64,000 bases of DNA from Nemopilema nomurai (Eukaryota > Cnidaria > Scyphozoa > Rhizostomeae > Rhizostomatidae): the NCBI GenBank assembly GCA_003864495.1, contig ML133389.1, positions 2,801,848 to 2,865,847 on the forward strand. Direction: 5' to 3'. Under the pieces are notes generated by a model. The model had not been told where the DNA came from. It made no database searches and was given only the letters and a program-made list of their open reading frames with translations. The translations under genes were made by a program, and so were the position numbers. Shown in pieces: positions 42,702 to 54,200 of this stretch. Numbering within the stretch: position 1 is the first letter of the stretch; every line of letters starts with the position of its first letter.

Positions 42702-43847
42702 CTAACCCCGCTCTTCTCCCACTTCGCCAAGTTTATCAATGCAATGTTGAGCTTTATCTGTCTGATTTGTCTCCTGCTGACCTTTGGCCATTTGACCTTT
42801 GGCCATTTGACCTTTGCCCTGTTCGCCTTCATCCTCTGGGGATTTGCCCTCTAAACTATTGCAAGTGTCCGGCAAGTCCTGAGAGCAATTTGTGATGACT
42901 GTAGCCTTAGAAATACCCTTTGATGAACCTTCATTTGTGGGATTCTTCGAAGAATTATTGCTGTTCTTTCTATACCTTTCCTCTAAATAATTTTTGAAGA
43001 AATAAACAAGAGGATTTAGAACAGCATTAAGTTTGATCATTCTTGTTTTTAAAATGTCTACTGCACCTTGGTAAAGACCGACCACCAACGGAACATTGCA
43101 AACCAGAAAGCAACCAACTACCAAAGTGCACACGCAAACTGTAGCTTTCTCTTTGACCATCGCCCGCTTCATCGCTTTTGGGTTGACAGAGACATCTTTC
43201 TTGTCGAATTCGAGCAACTTAACCGACCGCAGCAACACCAGATGAATCAGCCACGTGTAAAGGACCAGGATTATCAAAGAGCCGATTGTCAAGTAGCCAG
43301 CCAAAATGTAGGCCAGCGTTTGTGAGCCGCGATATATGGAGTCTGTTGATGTTGTTGTTGCGTAGAAGTCAATAACCACAGCAGTTGCTACGAGAGCGAC
43401 GTTAAAAAACCACGTGATGAGTATGCAGATAAGAAGCTTGCGTCTACTGGTATGGAACATTCGATGTTTTAGTGGCACTTTGATGGCGAAGAATCGTTCC
43501 AGGCCAATGATGATGACAAATGTTATGGACGTGGAGGTTGTCAGAAGAACGAATGCAAAGAACAATACTGTCTGATTTTGGAAGCTCTTTCCTTTGATGT
43601 TCATAAAGGCATATGTTGTGATAGATGTTATTGCGAGGAAGTCGATCCCACTCAGTAAATCTGCGATTGCCAAATTCAGGAGAACCAGCTCAAAGTCAGT
43701 GGCCTTTTTGAAGTTGCGTACAATCAGTCGCATTTCAAGGGCGTTGAGCAAGATACCAAAGATGGAGATCAGAAACGAGACAACGAAGCCCGTTGTAGAG
43801 GGCGTGAAACGAGAAATAAACCCTTGGCTCAGAGTGCTATTTGCCAT
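42702..43847 (-). CDS. Class A GPCR, array member 3 (shortened tail)
   Basis: A 381 aa receptor starting MANSTLSQG (NST sequon), with a splice acceptor (CTTGTAG) 9 bases before the ATG. Family marks are LLNLAIAD in TM2, GLERFFAIKVPL after TM3, FLVCNVPLVV in TM6 and NPLVYFF in TM7. The third loop (LLEFDKKDVSVNPKAMKRAM) is shared with member 4 rather than with 1 and 2. The tail keeps KGQ repeats (KGQMAKGQMAKGQ) but ends early (GEVGEERG). The conserved terminal block seen in members 1-2 survives only out of frame beyond the stop. Probably still functional, as the whole seven-helix core is intact. Confidence 0.9.
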   Translation of the reverse strand: MANSTLSQGFISRFTPSTTGFVVSFLISIFGILLNALEMRLIVRNFKKATDFELVLLNLAIADLLSGIDFLAITSITTYAFMNIKGKSFQNQTVLFFAFVLLTTSTSITFVIIIGLERFFAIKVPLKHRMFHTSRRKLLICILITWFFNVALVATAVVIDFYATTTSTDSIYRGSQTLAYILAGYLTIGSLIILVLYTWLIHLVLLRSVKLLEFDKKDVSVNPKAMKRAMVKEKATVCVCTLVVGCFLVCNVPLVVGLYQGAVDILKTRMIKLNAVLNPLVYFFKNYLEERYRKNSNNSSKNPTNEGSSKGISKATVITNCSQDLPDTCNSLEGKSPEDEGEQGKGQMAKGQMAKGQQETNQTDKAQHCIDKLGEVGEERG

Positions 43848-44492
43848 TTGTATCTCCTACAAGGAAGACATTGTTTAACGAACACTGAAAATGCATTTTG
43901 GCCAAATTTAAAGGACAAGAGGCACTTCTAGATGAAGGCCCATCAACCCTATCAACATTGCCTCGTGATGGTGAAGAATCGAGGTGCTCTGATTCTATAT
44001 GAGGCTGTGACGTAAGTGTTTCGATATGACGGCAGTCCAGAACAAGAATGGTTTTGGGTTAACAGACAACGCTGATCTTGATGCGTGGTACCTTGTATTA
44101 AATGTTATTTTTTATTAAATGACAACACATAAGCTCCTTTAGCGTTAACCCTCTTCTTCTGCTCTCAAAAGTTCTGTCCCTTATCATAGGAAGTCAAACA
44201 GATTTGAGAGTGATATTCTAAAGTTTCATGCACGTTATTTGATCAAGGGGAAAACCACCGAAGCCGAAATCAGAAGCGCCCAAGGCCCTATTCATTTCGA
44301 GCACGTGCTACAAATAACGGAATTACTTTTAAATTTAAGGAGACGACCTGTTTATCTCTTTCCCCAGGGCTGCATACTGCAAAGTTCGCAAAAGGAGGCC
44401 TAGTCTTAAATGCTGTTAAATATGCGGCCATTGCGTAAATAAACAGTTTGTTTCAAAACTGCATTTAAAAGAAACAAATGAAGACAGCATAC

Positions 44493-44612
44493 CTCGTAGT
44501 CGACTTATCGAAACAGAGTCACAACTTTATAACTTTCAGAACGTAACTTTGTTTTCTGCCTGTAGGTCATTTCGTGTTCATCATTGTAAACAAATTCACC
44601 TTAACTACCCAT
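44493..44612 (-). other. Probable 5' noncoding exon of GPCR 3
   Basis: The donor GACTACGAG|GTATGC at 44493/44492 on the minus strand joins the acceptor before 43847. The preceding block (TGTTTACAATG, complement of 44583-44593) is shared with the other members. Confidence 0.45.
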
Positions 44613-44995
44613 CTCGCTAGCTGCTTTCCTTTCACGTTTAGAGAAAAGGCAGACAAAGGTGGTTTTGTTCCAAAGAAAGCAAAGATGATTTCCTAAGGCG
44701 GAGTTAAGGCTGTTTTTGTCCGCGCTGGTAATTGGCAAAGGCAGTTTCGTCGACAACTGGAAGTTTGCGTCCAGCGGAGTGGCTCGTGGAAATAGAGACT
44801 GTTTAAATATTAACCTTTCAATAAAAAAATAATGATTATCATCTGACTAATGTTTACCTTAAAACAGTTAGCAAAGCTCAAGCAGTTGTTTGCTTTGAAA
44901 ACAAAGAAAGTCAGTTTTGTTGCTGAGTGAAATTTTAATTTTTTTGATGTAGTTACATTTAATGAAACAAAACTCTACATGTGCAAAAAAAGGCA

Positions 44996-45349
44996 TCAAA
45001 TCAGCCTCTCTAAGAGTTCATAAACTGAACGCGGTAACGAAATTACCCACAGACCTAATGGGACAGGGCCTAGAAGTGCCATGGGTATTCCTATTTTTAG
45101 AATGTTGAACAGCCGATATAGAGTGCTGATGATGGATATAGTAGCATGGAACCAAACGTTCTGGCATATTTTAATAGACTTTGAGCAGCTTTGGGTCCTG
45201 TATTCTGGCTGTATTAGGGGTGGCCCTGACTTTATGGATAAATATTTTCCGATGCCGTAAAGAGTTTTTATAGCAAAACAATACGTTGTATTTGAAAGGT
45301 ATGCGGATGCAATGCACCAGAAGAATGTATATGCATTTTTAGGTGGCAT
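44996..45349 (-). CDS. Unassigned 117 aa ORF between GPCR 3 and GPCR 4
   Basis: This ATG-initiated frame (MPPKNAYTFFWCIASAYL start) is hydrophobic with a possible membrane segment near its C-terminus (GIPMALLGPVPLGLWVI). I recognise no family and see no splice partners. It lies in the 3' flank of member 4. It may be a gene fragment or a chance ORF; nothing in the context supports expression. Confidence 0.2.
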   Translation of the reverse strand: MPPKNAYTFFWCIASAYLSNTTYCFAIKTLYGIGKYLSIKSGPPLIQPEYRTQSCSKSIKICQNVWFHATISIISTLYRLFNILKIGIPMALLGPVPLGLWVISLPRSVYELLERLI

Positions 45350-45384
45350 GGAACGTAAAGCAAATGTGTTTATTGAGAATGACT

Positions 45385-45490
45385 GGCTTAAGCATCATTC
45401 GAATTGTTACAGAGGACCTCACCGTTTTGTCCTTTAGTCTTTGACCTTTTACCTGTTACACTCATAATCATGACTTTTCAATAAACGGCA
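45385..45490 (-). pseudogene. Relic of a GPCR tail or 3' segment downstream of member 4
   Basis: The plus-strand TTAAGCATCATTCGAATTG and CTTTGACCTTTTACC align with the segments downstream of members 2 and 3 and with the tail of member 5. Confidence 0.35.
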
Positions 45491-45881
45491 TATTTCTAGT
45501 CATTGACCACTTTAGCATCAGGAATATTGTTATCGGCTCATGTTTCCTTAACTAACGGTGGGAAATCGTCGTTTTAAGGGGAATTCTAAGAAGTATTGTT
45601 TTTACTTTCCTTTTCATAAACTAGACGTTCGTATTCTAAAACATTAGATCATACTACTAATCTCAATAAAAATTCCTTTTTTTACATCAATTTGACTCAC
45701 CATTTATTTCCACGTTAAATTGACGCACAATTTAAATTGACTCAATTTAATATCTTCTCTAATTCGAAAAAGCAATACCAGCTAACGATCTACGGTGGAA
45801 TATACATCTGAAATATTTTAAATTTTTATGCTAAAGGTTTATTTACTGATCTACTTTCGCAGAATGAAACTTGTTCAACTT

Positions 45882-47006
45882 CTACTCGGTATTTGCAATG
45901 GCTATCTCCAGTTGATTAGTGTCATCATTGGATTTGTTTATTTGACCTATTTCCTTGTGACCTTTGGCTGTCTGATCTTTGGCTGTCTGACCTTTGGCTG
46001 TTTGACCTTTGGCCACCTGATCTTGTTGGCCCACGTTTTCTGCATTTGATGTGTTCGTGGCGGAGTTAGAAAGTCCCTTTGCAGGTTCTTGATCTGAATG
46101 GCCACTAGAAAGACCAGCGATTCTTTTCGCATACTTTTTTTCTAAATAATGCTTGAAGAAATAAACAAGAGGATTTAGAACAGCATTCATTTTAATTAAA
46201 ATTGCGCTCAAATTATTCAAAGTTCCTTGGTACAGGCCAACAATCAAAGGAACATTGCATGTCAAGAAAGATCCAACTACCAAAGTGCACACGCAAACTG
46301 TAGCTTTCTCTTTGACCATCGCCCGCTTCATCGCTTTTGGGTTGACAGAGACATCTTTCTTGTCGAATTCGAGCAACTTAACCGACCGCAGCAACACCAG
46401 ATGAACCAGCCATGTGTAAAGGACCAGGATTATTAAAGAGCCAATCGTCACGTAGCCAGCCAAAATGTAGGCCAGCGTTTGTGAGCCGCGATACATGGAG
46501 TCTGTTGATGTTGTTGTTGCGTAGAAGTCAATAACCACAGCAGTTGCTACGAGAGCGACGTTAAAAAACCACGTGATGAGTATGCAGATAAGAAGCTTGC
46601 GTCTACTGGTATGGAACATTCGATGTTTTAGTGGCACTTTGATGGCGAAGAATCGTTCCAGGCCAATGATGATGACAAATGTTATGGACGTGGAGGTCGA
46701 CAGAAGAATGAATGCAAAGAACCAAATGATTTGATCTTGAAAGCTGTTTCCTTTGCTGTTCGCATAGGCATATGTTGTGATGCATGTTATCACGAAGAAA
46801 TCTATTCCACTCAGTAAATCTGCGATTGCCAAATTCAGGAGAACCAGCTCAAAGTCAGTGGCCTTTTTGAAGTTGCGTACAATCAGTCTCATTTCCAAGC
46901 CATTGAGGATCATTGCAAAAAATGAAACCAAAAATGAGAAAGCGAGGAAAGTGGAAGACGGATTGAAGTGAGGGACGAGGCCTCGATGTGATGTGATGTT
47001 AGCCAT
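45882..47006 (-). CDS. Class A GPCR, array member 4 (altered tail)
   Basis: A 374 aa receptor. I start it at the ATG giving MANITSHRG, because the five codons upstream begin with TTG and contain the splice acceptor TATTGCAG. The ATG is also in the same place as in its paralogs. Motifs: LLNLAIADLLSGID (TM2), GLERFFAIKVPL (TM3), FLTCNVPLIV (TM6), NPLVYFF (TM7). It shares an almost identical core with member 3. The tail has TAKGQTAKDQTAKGH repeats and ends AIANTE. Around 45838-45897 a different frame still encodes CKYRVEVEQVSF, the ancestral terminal block, so the current ending comes from a frameshift. Confidence 0.9.
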   Translation of the reverse strand: MANITSHRGLVPHFNPSSTFLAFSFLVSFFAMILNGLEMRLIVRNFKKATDFELVLLNLAIADLLSGIDFFVITCITTYAYANSKGNSFQDQIIWFFAFILLSTSTSITFVIIIGLERFFAIKVPLKHRMFHTSRRKLLICILITWFFNVALVATAVVIDFYATTTSTDSMYRGSQTLAYILAGYVTIGSLIILVLYTWLVHLVLLRSVKLLEFDKKDVSVNPKAMKRAMVKEKATVCVCTLVVGSFLTCNVPLIVGLYQGTLNNLSAILIKMNAVLNPLVYFFKHYLEKKYAKRIAGLSSGHSDQEPAKGLSNSATNTSNAENVGQQDQVAKGQTAKGQTAKDQTAKGHKEIGQINKSNDDTNQLEIAIANTE

Positions 47007-47635
47007 TTGCCTCTCCTGCAATAAAGATTTTCTGTGTATTACATTCAGAGTAAATTATTTTTCAGTGGAGTATCAGTGCTAAACCTGTTTTTGGTGCCTT
47101 CAAAATCCAATCCTATCAATTATTTTATGTTGATTATTAACGAAGGGGTAGTTTGAAGTAGTTGATATGCCACTTTGAGGCTGTGACGCTTGTGAGTATG
47201 TCTGAAATAGAGGTCAGGCAAGGTCATGGGAGACGTTAGGAAGGGGCATGGGTAATAGGTCAATGGGAACATAGGTTTCTCACTTATCATCCGCAGCTTT
47301 GCGAGCGATATCTCGAGTTGTACCAAAAGGGTTCGGATTAGCAAAAGTTGACAAAGTCCATGCACATGTCTTCATCTTAGCTGTGATAGAAGAGTGAATC
47401 CTTCACAGTGTGGCATTCTGAACAGCTTTTGAGATGGACTGATATATTGGGAATACGATATACCTTGAGGAGAGAAAACTTTTCCAGGGCATATCTTGAA
47501 TTATTAAACTGTTCAGACATGGAATAGACGCCGTCATGCCTTGTAGCAATAAAGAGATGGGCCTAACTTGTCGAAGACATGGTAGCCTGATTCAAAACCG
47601 CATTCATCAAGGATGAGAAATTAAAATTAACACAC

Positions 47636-47765
47636 CTGACTGTTGATTCATTCACGCAGACGACCCGAAAATTTATCAACTGCAAAACTTCTGCGTGTAT
47701 TTAAACCACCTTTCCTTGCAGTATAACTCGTCTTCATCAATGTAAACAAATGCCCTTTAATTAAC
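47636..47765 (-). other. Probable 5' noncoding exon of GPCR 4
   Basis: The donor AACAGTCAG|GTGTGT at 47636/47635 on the minus strand joins the acceptor before 47006. The TGTTTACATTG block and the following complement of GCTTGCTGCCTTCCTTTCA match members 1-3. Confidence 0.4.
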
Positions 47766-48084
47766 CATATCGCTTGCTGCCTTCCTTTCATATTGAGAGA
47801 AAAGGCAAACAAAAGGGGATTTTGAGCTCCAACAAAGCAAAGATAATTTCAAACGACCGAGTTGAGGTCATTTCTGCTCGCCTCAGCAACGAACAAAGGC
47901 AGTTTGTTGATAGTTGGAGGTTCGAATCCAATCGAAAAGCTTGTAAAAGCAAATAACTTATAATTATGTTTTTTCGAATAATTTAAAAATCAGCGCTTGT
48001 TGTTTCATTTCCAGACGATCCTTTTCCAGACTAATGTTCACCTGCAAAGGCTTTCGATTAGCTTCGACCAGCCAATCATATACT

Positions 48085-51000
48085 GATCACATGAAATCTT
48101 CCTGATTTGGGATAAGGATCACGTAGATTCGTTTCGGTTTGGGATGGGAATCACGTGAAATATTTTGATTTGGGATGTGGATCACGTGAAATATTTCGAT
48201 TTGGGATGTGGATCACGTGAAATATTTCGATTTGGGATGTGGATCACGTGAAATATTTCGATTTGGGATGTGGATCACGTGAAATATTTTGATTTTGGAT
48301 GTGGATCACGTGAAATATTTTGATTTGGGATGTGGATCACGTAAATTCGTTTTCATTTGCGATGTGGATTACGTGACATATTTTGATATGGGATGTGGAT
48401 TACGTGAAATATTTTGATTTGGGATGTGGATCATGTGAAATATTTTGATTTGGGATGTGGATCACGTGAAATATTTTGATTTTGGATGTGGATCACGTAA
48501 ATTCGTTTTCATTTGCGATGTGGATTACGTGACATATTTTGATATGGGATGTGGATCACTTGAAATATTTCGATTTGGGATGTGGATCATGTGAAATATT
48601 TTGATTTGGGATGTGGATCACGTGAAATATTTTGATTTTGGATGTGGATCACGTAGATTCGTTTCGGTTTGGGATGGATCACGTGAAATATTTTGATTTG
48701 GGTTGTGGATCACTTGAAATATTTTGATTTGGATGTGGATCACGTAGATTCGTTTCGGTTTGGATGGTAATTATGTGAATATTTTGATTTTGGATGTGGA
48801 TCACGTAAATTCGTTTTCATTTGCGACGTGGATCACGTGAAATATTTTGATTTGGGATGTGGATCACGTAAATTCGTTTTCATTTGCGATGTGGATTACG
48901 TGACATATTTTGATATGGGATGTGGATCACTTGAAATATTTGATTTGGGATGTGGATCATGTGAAATATTTTGATTTGGGATGTGGATCACGTGAAATAT
49001 TTTGATTTTGGATGTGGATCACGTAGATTCGTTTCGGTTTGGGATGGGAATCACGTGAAATATTTTGATTTGGGTTGTGGATCACTTGAAATATTTTGAT
49101 TTGGGATGTGGATCACGTAGATTCGTTTCGGTTTGGGATGGTAATTATGTGAAATATTTTGATTTTGGATGTGGATCACGTAAATTCGTTTTCATTTGCG
49201 ACGTGGATCACGTGAAATATTTTGATTTGGGATGTGGATCACGTAGATTCGTTTCGGTTTGGGATGGTAATTATGTGAAATATTTTGATTTGGGATGTGG
49301 ATCACGTAAATTCGTTTTCATTTGCGATGTGGATTACGTGACATATTTTGATATGGGATGTGGATTACGTGAAATATTTTGATTTGGGATGTGGATCATG
49401 TGAAATATTTTGATTTGGGATGTGGATCACGTGAAATATTTTGATTTTGGATGTGGATCACGTAAATTCGTTTCGGTTTGGGATGGTAATTATGTGAAAT
49501 ATTTTGATTTTGGATGTGGATCACGTAAATTCGTTTTCATTTGCGACGTGGATCACGTGAAATATTTCGATTTGGGATGTGGATCACGTGAAATATTTTG
49601 ATTTGGGATGTGGATCACGTGAAATATTTTGATATGGGATGTGGATCACGTGAAATATTTCGATTTGGGATGTGGATCACGTGAAATATTTTGATTTTGG
49701 ATGTGGATCACGTGAAATATTTTGATTTGGGATGTGGATCACGTAAATTCGTTTTCATTTGCGATGTGGATTACGTGACATATTTTGATATGGGATGTGG
49801 ATTACGTGAAATATTTTGATTTGGGATGTGGATCATGTGAAATATTTTGATTTGGGATGTGGATCACGTGAAATATTTTGATTTTGGATGTGGATCACGT
49901 AAATTCGTTTTCATTTGCGATGTGGATTACGTGACATATTTTGATATGGGATGTGGATCACTTGAAATATTTCGATTTGGGATGTGGATCATGTGAAATA
50001 TTTTGATTTGGGATGTGGATCACGTGAAATATTTTGATTTTGGATGTGGATCACGTAGATTCGTTTCGGTTTGGGATGGGAATCACGTGAAATATTTTGA
50101 TTTGGGTTGTGGATCACTTGAAATATTTTGATTTGGGATGTGGATCACGTAGATTCGTTTCGGTTTGGGATGGTAATTATGTGAAATATTTTGATTTTGG
50201 ATGTGGATCACGTAAATTCGTTTTCATTTGCGACGTGGATCACGTGAAATATTTTGATTTGGGATGTGGATCACGTATATTCGTTTCGGTTTGGGATGGT
50301 AATTATGTGAAATATTTTGATTTTGGATGTGGATCATGTAAATTCGTTTTCATTTGCGACGTGGATCACGTGAAATATTTCGATTTGGGATGTGGATCAC
50401 GTGAAATATTTTGATTTGGGATGTGGATCACGTGAAATATTTTGATATGGGATGTGGATCACGTGAAATATTTCGATTTGGGATGTGGATCACGTGAAAT
50501 ATTTCGATTTGGGATGTGGATCACGTGAAATATTTTGATTTGGGATGTGGATCACGTAAATTCGTTTTCATTTGCGATGTGGATTACGTGACATATTTTG
50601 ATATGGGATGTGGATTACGTGAAATATTTTGATTTGGGATGTGGATCATGTGAAATATTTTGATTTGGGATGTGGATCACGTGAAATATTTTGATTTTGG
50701 ATGTGGATCACGTAAATTCGTTTTCATTTGCGATGTGGATTACGTGACATATTTTGATATGGGATGTGGATCACTTGAAATATTTCGATTTGGGATGTGG
50801 ATCATGTGAAATATTTTGATTTGGGATGTGGATCACGTGAAATATTTTGATTTTGGATGTGGATCACGTAGATTCGTTTCGGTTTGGGATGGGAATCACG
50901 TGAAATATTTTGATTTGGGTTGTGGATCACTTGAAATATTTTGATTTGGGATGTGGATCACGTAGATTCGTTTCGGTTTGGGATGGTAATTATGTGAAAT

Positions 51001-51280
51001 ATTTTGATTTTGGATGTGGATCACGTAAATTCGTTTTCATTTGCGACGTGGATCACGTGAAATATTTTGATTTGGGATGTGGATCACGTAGATTCGTTTC
51101 GGTTTGGGATGGTAATTATGTGAAACATTTTGATTTGGGATGTGGATCACGTAAATTCGTTTTCATTTGCGACGTGGATCACGTGAAATATTTTGATTTG
51201 GGATGTGGATCACGTAGATTCGTTTCGGTTTGGGATGGTAATTATGTGAAACATTTTGATTTGGGATGTGGATGACGTAA
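48085..51280. repeat. 3.2 kb minisatellite of ~31/32 bp units, most with CACGTG
   Basis: The basic unit reads GTGGATCACGTGAAATATTT plus TGATTTGGGAT (31 bp). Variants of 32 bp contain GTAAATTCGTTTTCATTTGC or GTAGATTCGTTTCGGTTTGG. Length implies about 100 units. The units form longer blocks: the junction TTGGGTTGTGGATCACTTG recurs at ~48694, 49065, 50097 and 50910. The open plus-strand frames here are a by-product of unit lengths summing to multiples of three and are not genes. Confidence 0.97.
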
Positions 51281-54200
51281 ACGTTTGGTAACAAGCGGTC
51301 TTGCAATTCAGTGGCTTTTAAAAAAAGTGACAGAAACATGGGTATGCAATGAAAACTCGCGTGGGCGACAATCGTTTGCTAGTTTCGCTGAAGCACAACT
51401 GCTTCTAGTTTCGTTCAGAAATATTCATCTTATTTACAGTTACGAGGAAGCAGGCACCGAATCACATTTAAACTCTGTTTATTGAGAAAATGAAGAAGGA
51501 GATAACGTGAGAAGATAGGAAGGCGGACAGCGATGAAGAAACGAAAGTGGTGAAGAAAATAATGAAGAAATGGCTTTTTATGAAATATATGGCAAAAGAT
51601 TGAAAGAAAGAAAGAAAGAAGAAATAAGCTGACATTTTTAATAAGAAAGAAGAGTAAGGTTTCCCGCAAAAGAAAAGAAAAAACCAGCAAAATGGAGAGG
51701 ACGATGCCATCTAGAATCCGCAGAACGTTTGGAGGAAAATGATGATGTATCGGCTAATAGAAAAAATGGTCAGCGTGGATAGAAAGATAAAGGTGCTAGG
51801 ATACCCAAAGGAAATCAACTAGCATCCCAAGCAAGAGAAAGTATTGGTGCCGTGACCATGAAGGATCGTCGTAGACGTGTCATACATGACAAGGAGGGAG
51901 GTATAAACTCAATGCTAGCGGATACCATTGTTGAGAAGAATGACTCGGATGACATAGCAGATCAAAATAACAATGACACCAAAAAGGACAGGGAAGCAAG
52001 GATACCTTAGGGTCAAAGAATTACTGCGCCTTCGCAGCAGAGTGGTCTTGAAGTAGCTGTCGAGATCTTTAGTATACATATCTTGAGATAGTGGAACATT
52101 CCAGAACATACTAGGAACCTTTGCTTCGTGTGTAATCCCTTAGAATAGCTGACCATATTATCTCATTGTAATTAGGTAAGGAAATTTAAACTTCATTGTT
52201 GTTAAAATTAATTTATTTTTGGATAATCAGATTGTAGTAACTTTTTCGCGTCGCAAACTTCAATATTCACTTTTTCAAAGCGCTTTCAAACTTGTTTTTT
52301 ATCTTGTTTTTAATCTAAAAGAAATAGATCTGATATTCTTGTTGTGGGGCTGCAAGTCTTTGGAAGCAAAACATTGCATTTTTAGAAATTACTTATCTTT
52401 TAGACCGTTGGGAATAGCCACAGGGTACGTTGTATTCTAAAACTTTTTCGCAGGAGACACCTCTCACCATACTTCTGGTCTCTTGGTGGAAAGAAAAGAC
52501 GAAGAAACGTGCAGCCATCCAAGGATGCGTTAAATGGGTGTCAAGCCAATGTGACCTTTGAATCTTGATCTATTTACGTGAACCTGATGTCTTGGATTGT
52601 AGGCCTCAGAAAGCTTGGTCTTAGATGACAAAAAAGTAAGGCATTGTACTTGCACTTTGCAGCAGTTTCTGAAAGTGGTTTCAAGCATTTTTGCGGTAAG
52701 AATCGTCATTTTGAGTTAATAACATCATCTGCTGTTCAGAATTAGGAGGCTCGAATTTCAAACAAAACCTTGAAATGGCGTGGGTAGAGGGAAATGGGCT
52801 ACTACATGATAAAGCAACTTTCCTGCAATCTTTGCCTAAAAATTCATCGTGCACAACTAAAGGAAGACAGAGGCCCTCAAGTCGTCTGCATGTTGCAAGT
52901 ATCTCGCAATGTAAATGTAAGTACCAAATTTGACTTCTTTCTCACTAGCTCATGCTCTATGTAGGCATCTATTCAACAACGCATGTTGAGTGGGCCATCT
53001 GTGGGGTTTGAACCTTTGCAGAGCTGGAGGAGGGCTTTTCCTGCTAGTGTCATATTTGAGGAAGGTTTACTAGTTATTTCTATTATCAAAAATTATTTAA
53101 TTTTTGTTTTGGTTTAGTAATGAGGTCGGAGTTATAAAAATTACAGCCGGAGGAAAGTGATTACTTTTTCTGGATTCTGACATTTGCTTTTACTTTCAAA
53201 GTGACTGTGATAGGTCAATCAATGCTTGTTTTATGAAAACGCCCAAGTTTGATTTATTTATTTGTTTTTGAGCTAAAATTCACTGTCGATCTTTTATCAA
53301 AATGGAATTGTTTTTACCCAAACGTTTGCAAAAATAGCTTAAAAACTCTTAAATATACATTTCTAATTCACACTTTGAGGAAAATAGAAGAAAATTGAAG
53401 TCTTAGTGAAAATGAGATTTTGATGCAGCTTTTATCACAAAGCTTAGAGTTCTCCAATGACCTTAACTAAAATATAATCGAGTTGACTTCCCAATACATT
53501 AACACAACTGGTAAATTTGATTTGATAAATTCGATAAAGGTCATTGTCGCCGTACCACTAAGTCTCTTTCATATAGTTTCCTCTTGGTATACTTTATTGT
53601 GTATGTATATTTATATTTTAGCATATATAAATATGCAGTATTATATTCGTGCTATTAGTTATATTACGAAAAATGCCATACCCCAGGGTCAGTCATATAT
53701 ATCACTCTTCCTATATTGTGAACTTGTAAAATAATTTGTGGCTCGTACAGTTTTATGTTATTTGTTGTTGTAAGTTTTCCAACCTAATGGAGAAAACCCA
53801 GCAGCTTCTGTACTTTCAAGTCTAATTTTCGAAACGTTTGGCAAAGTATTGGCTTTTTTGTTTCTTGTTGTTGCGTGAATACACATGTGTAAAAAGAGAG
53901 AATATCTATCGAGTAGCAATTTCGTATGAAACCTATACAATGTAGATGTTTGCGAAACCCTTCTGAAAATAATGAGACGCATGGAAGGCGCAATGCTATC
54001 GGGTTGCACTTAGAGAGGGGCGTTAAAAATGCAGGGATAGAAATTTCACGATTGTGGGAATGTATAAGCAAATAAAGATTGAGTACATTAAACATGTTTT
54101 TAGGGGGTTCAGAATTTCCTTTTGGAGCTATTTCAAACTCAAGAAAACATTCGCTAACAAACTCAAATCAAAAGGGGTGGGGTTAAATAGGCCCCTTTTC

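Noticed and set aside
47007..47021. Five-residue upstream extension of GPCR 4
   Set aside because: It begins with TTG and is the splice acceptor TTGCAG plus the short 5' UTR remnant that every paralog has.
49065..51275. Open plus-strand frames of 63-121 codons with repeated VKYFDLGCGSR peptides
   Set aside because: They lie wholly inside the ~31/32 bp minisatellite. Unit pairs summing to 63 bases keep the frame open, so the peptides reflect the DNA repeat and not a protein family.
48085..51280. CRISPR-like array
   Set aside because: Units are contiguous with no unique spacers, and the context is a eukaryotic intergenic region. It is a minisatellite.
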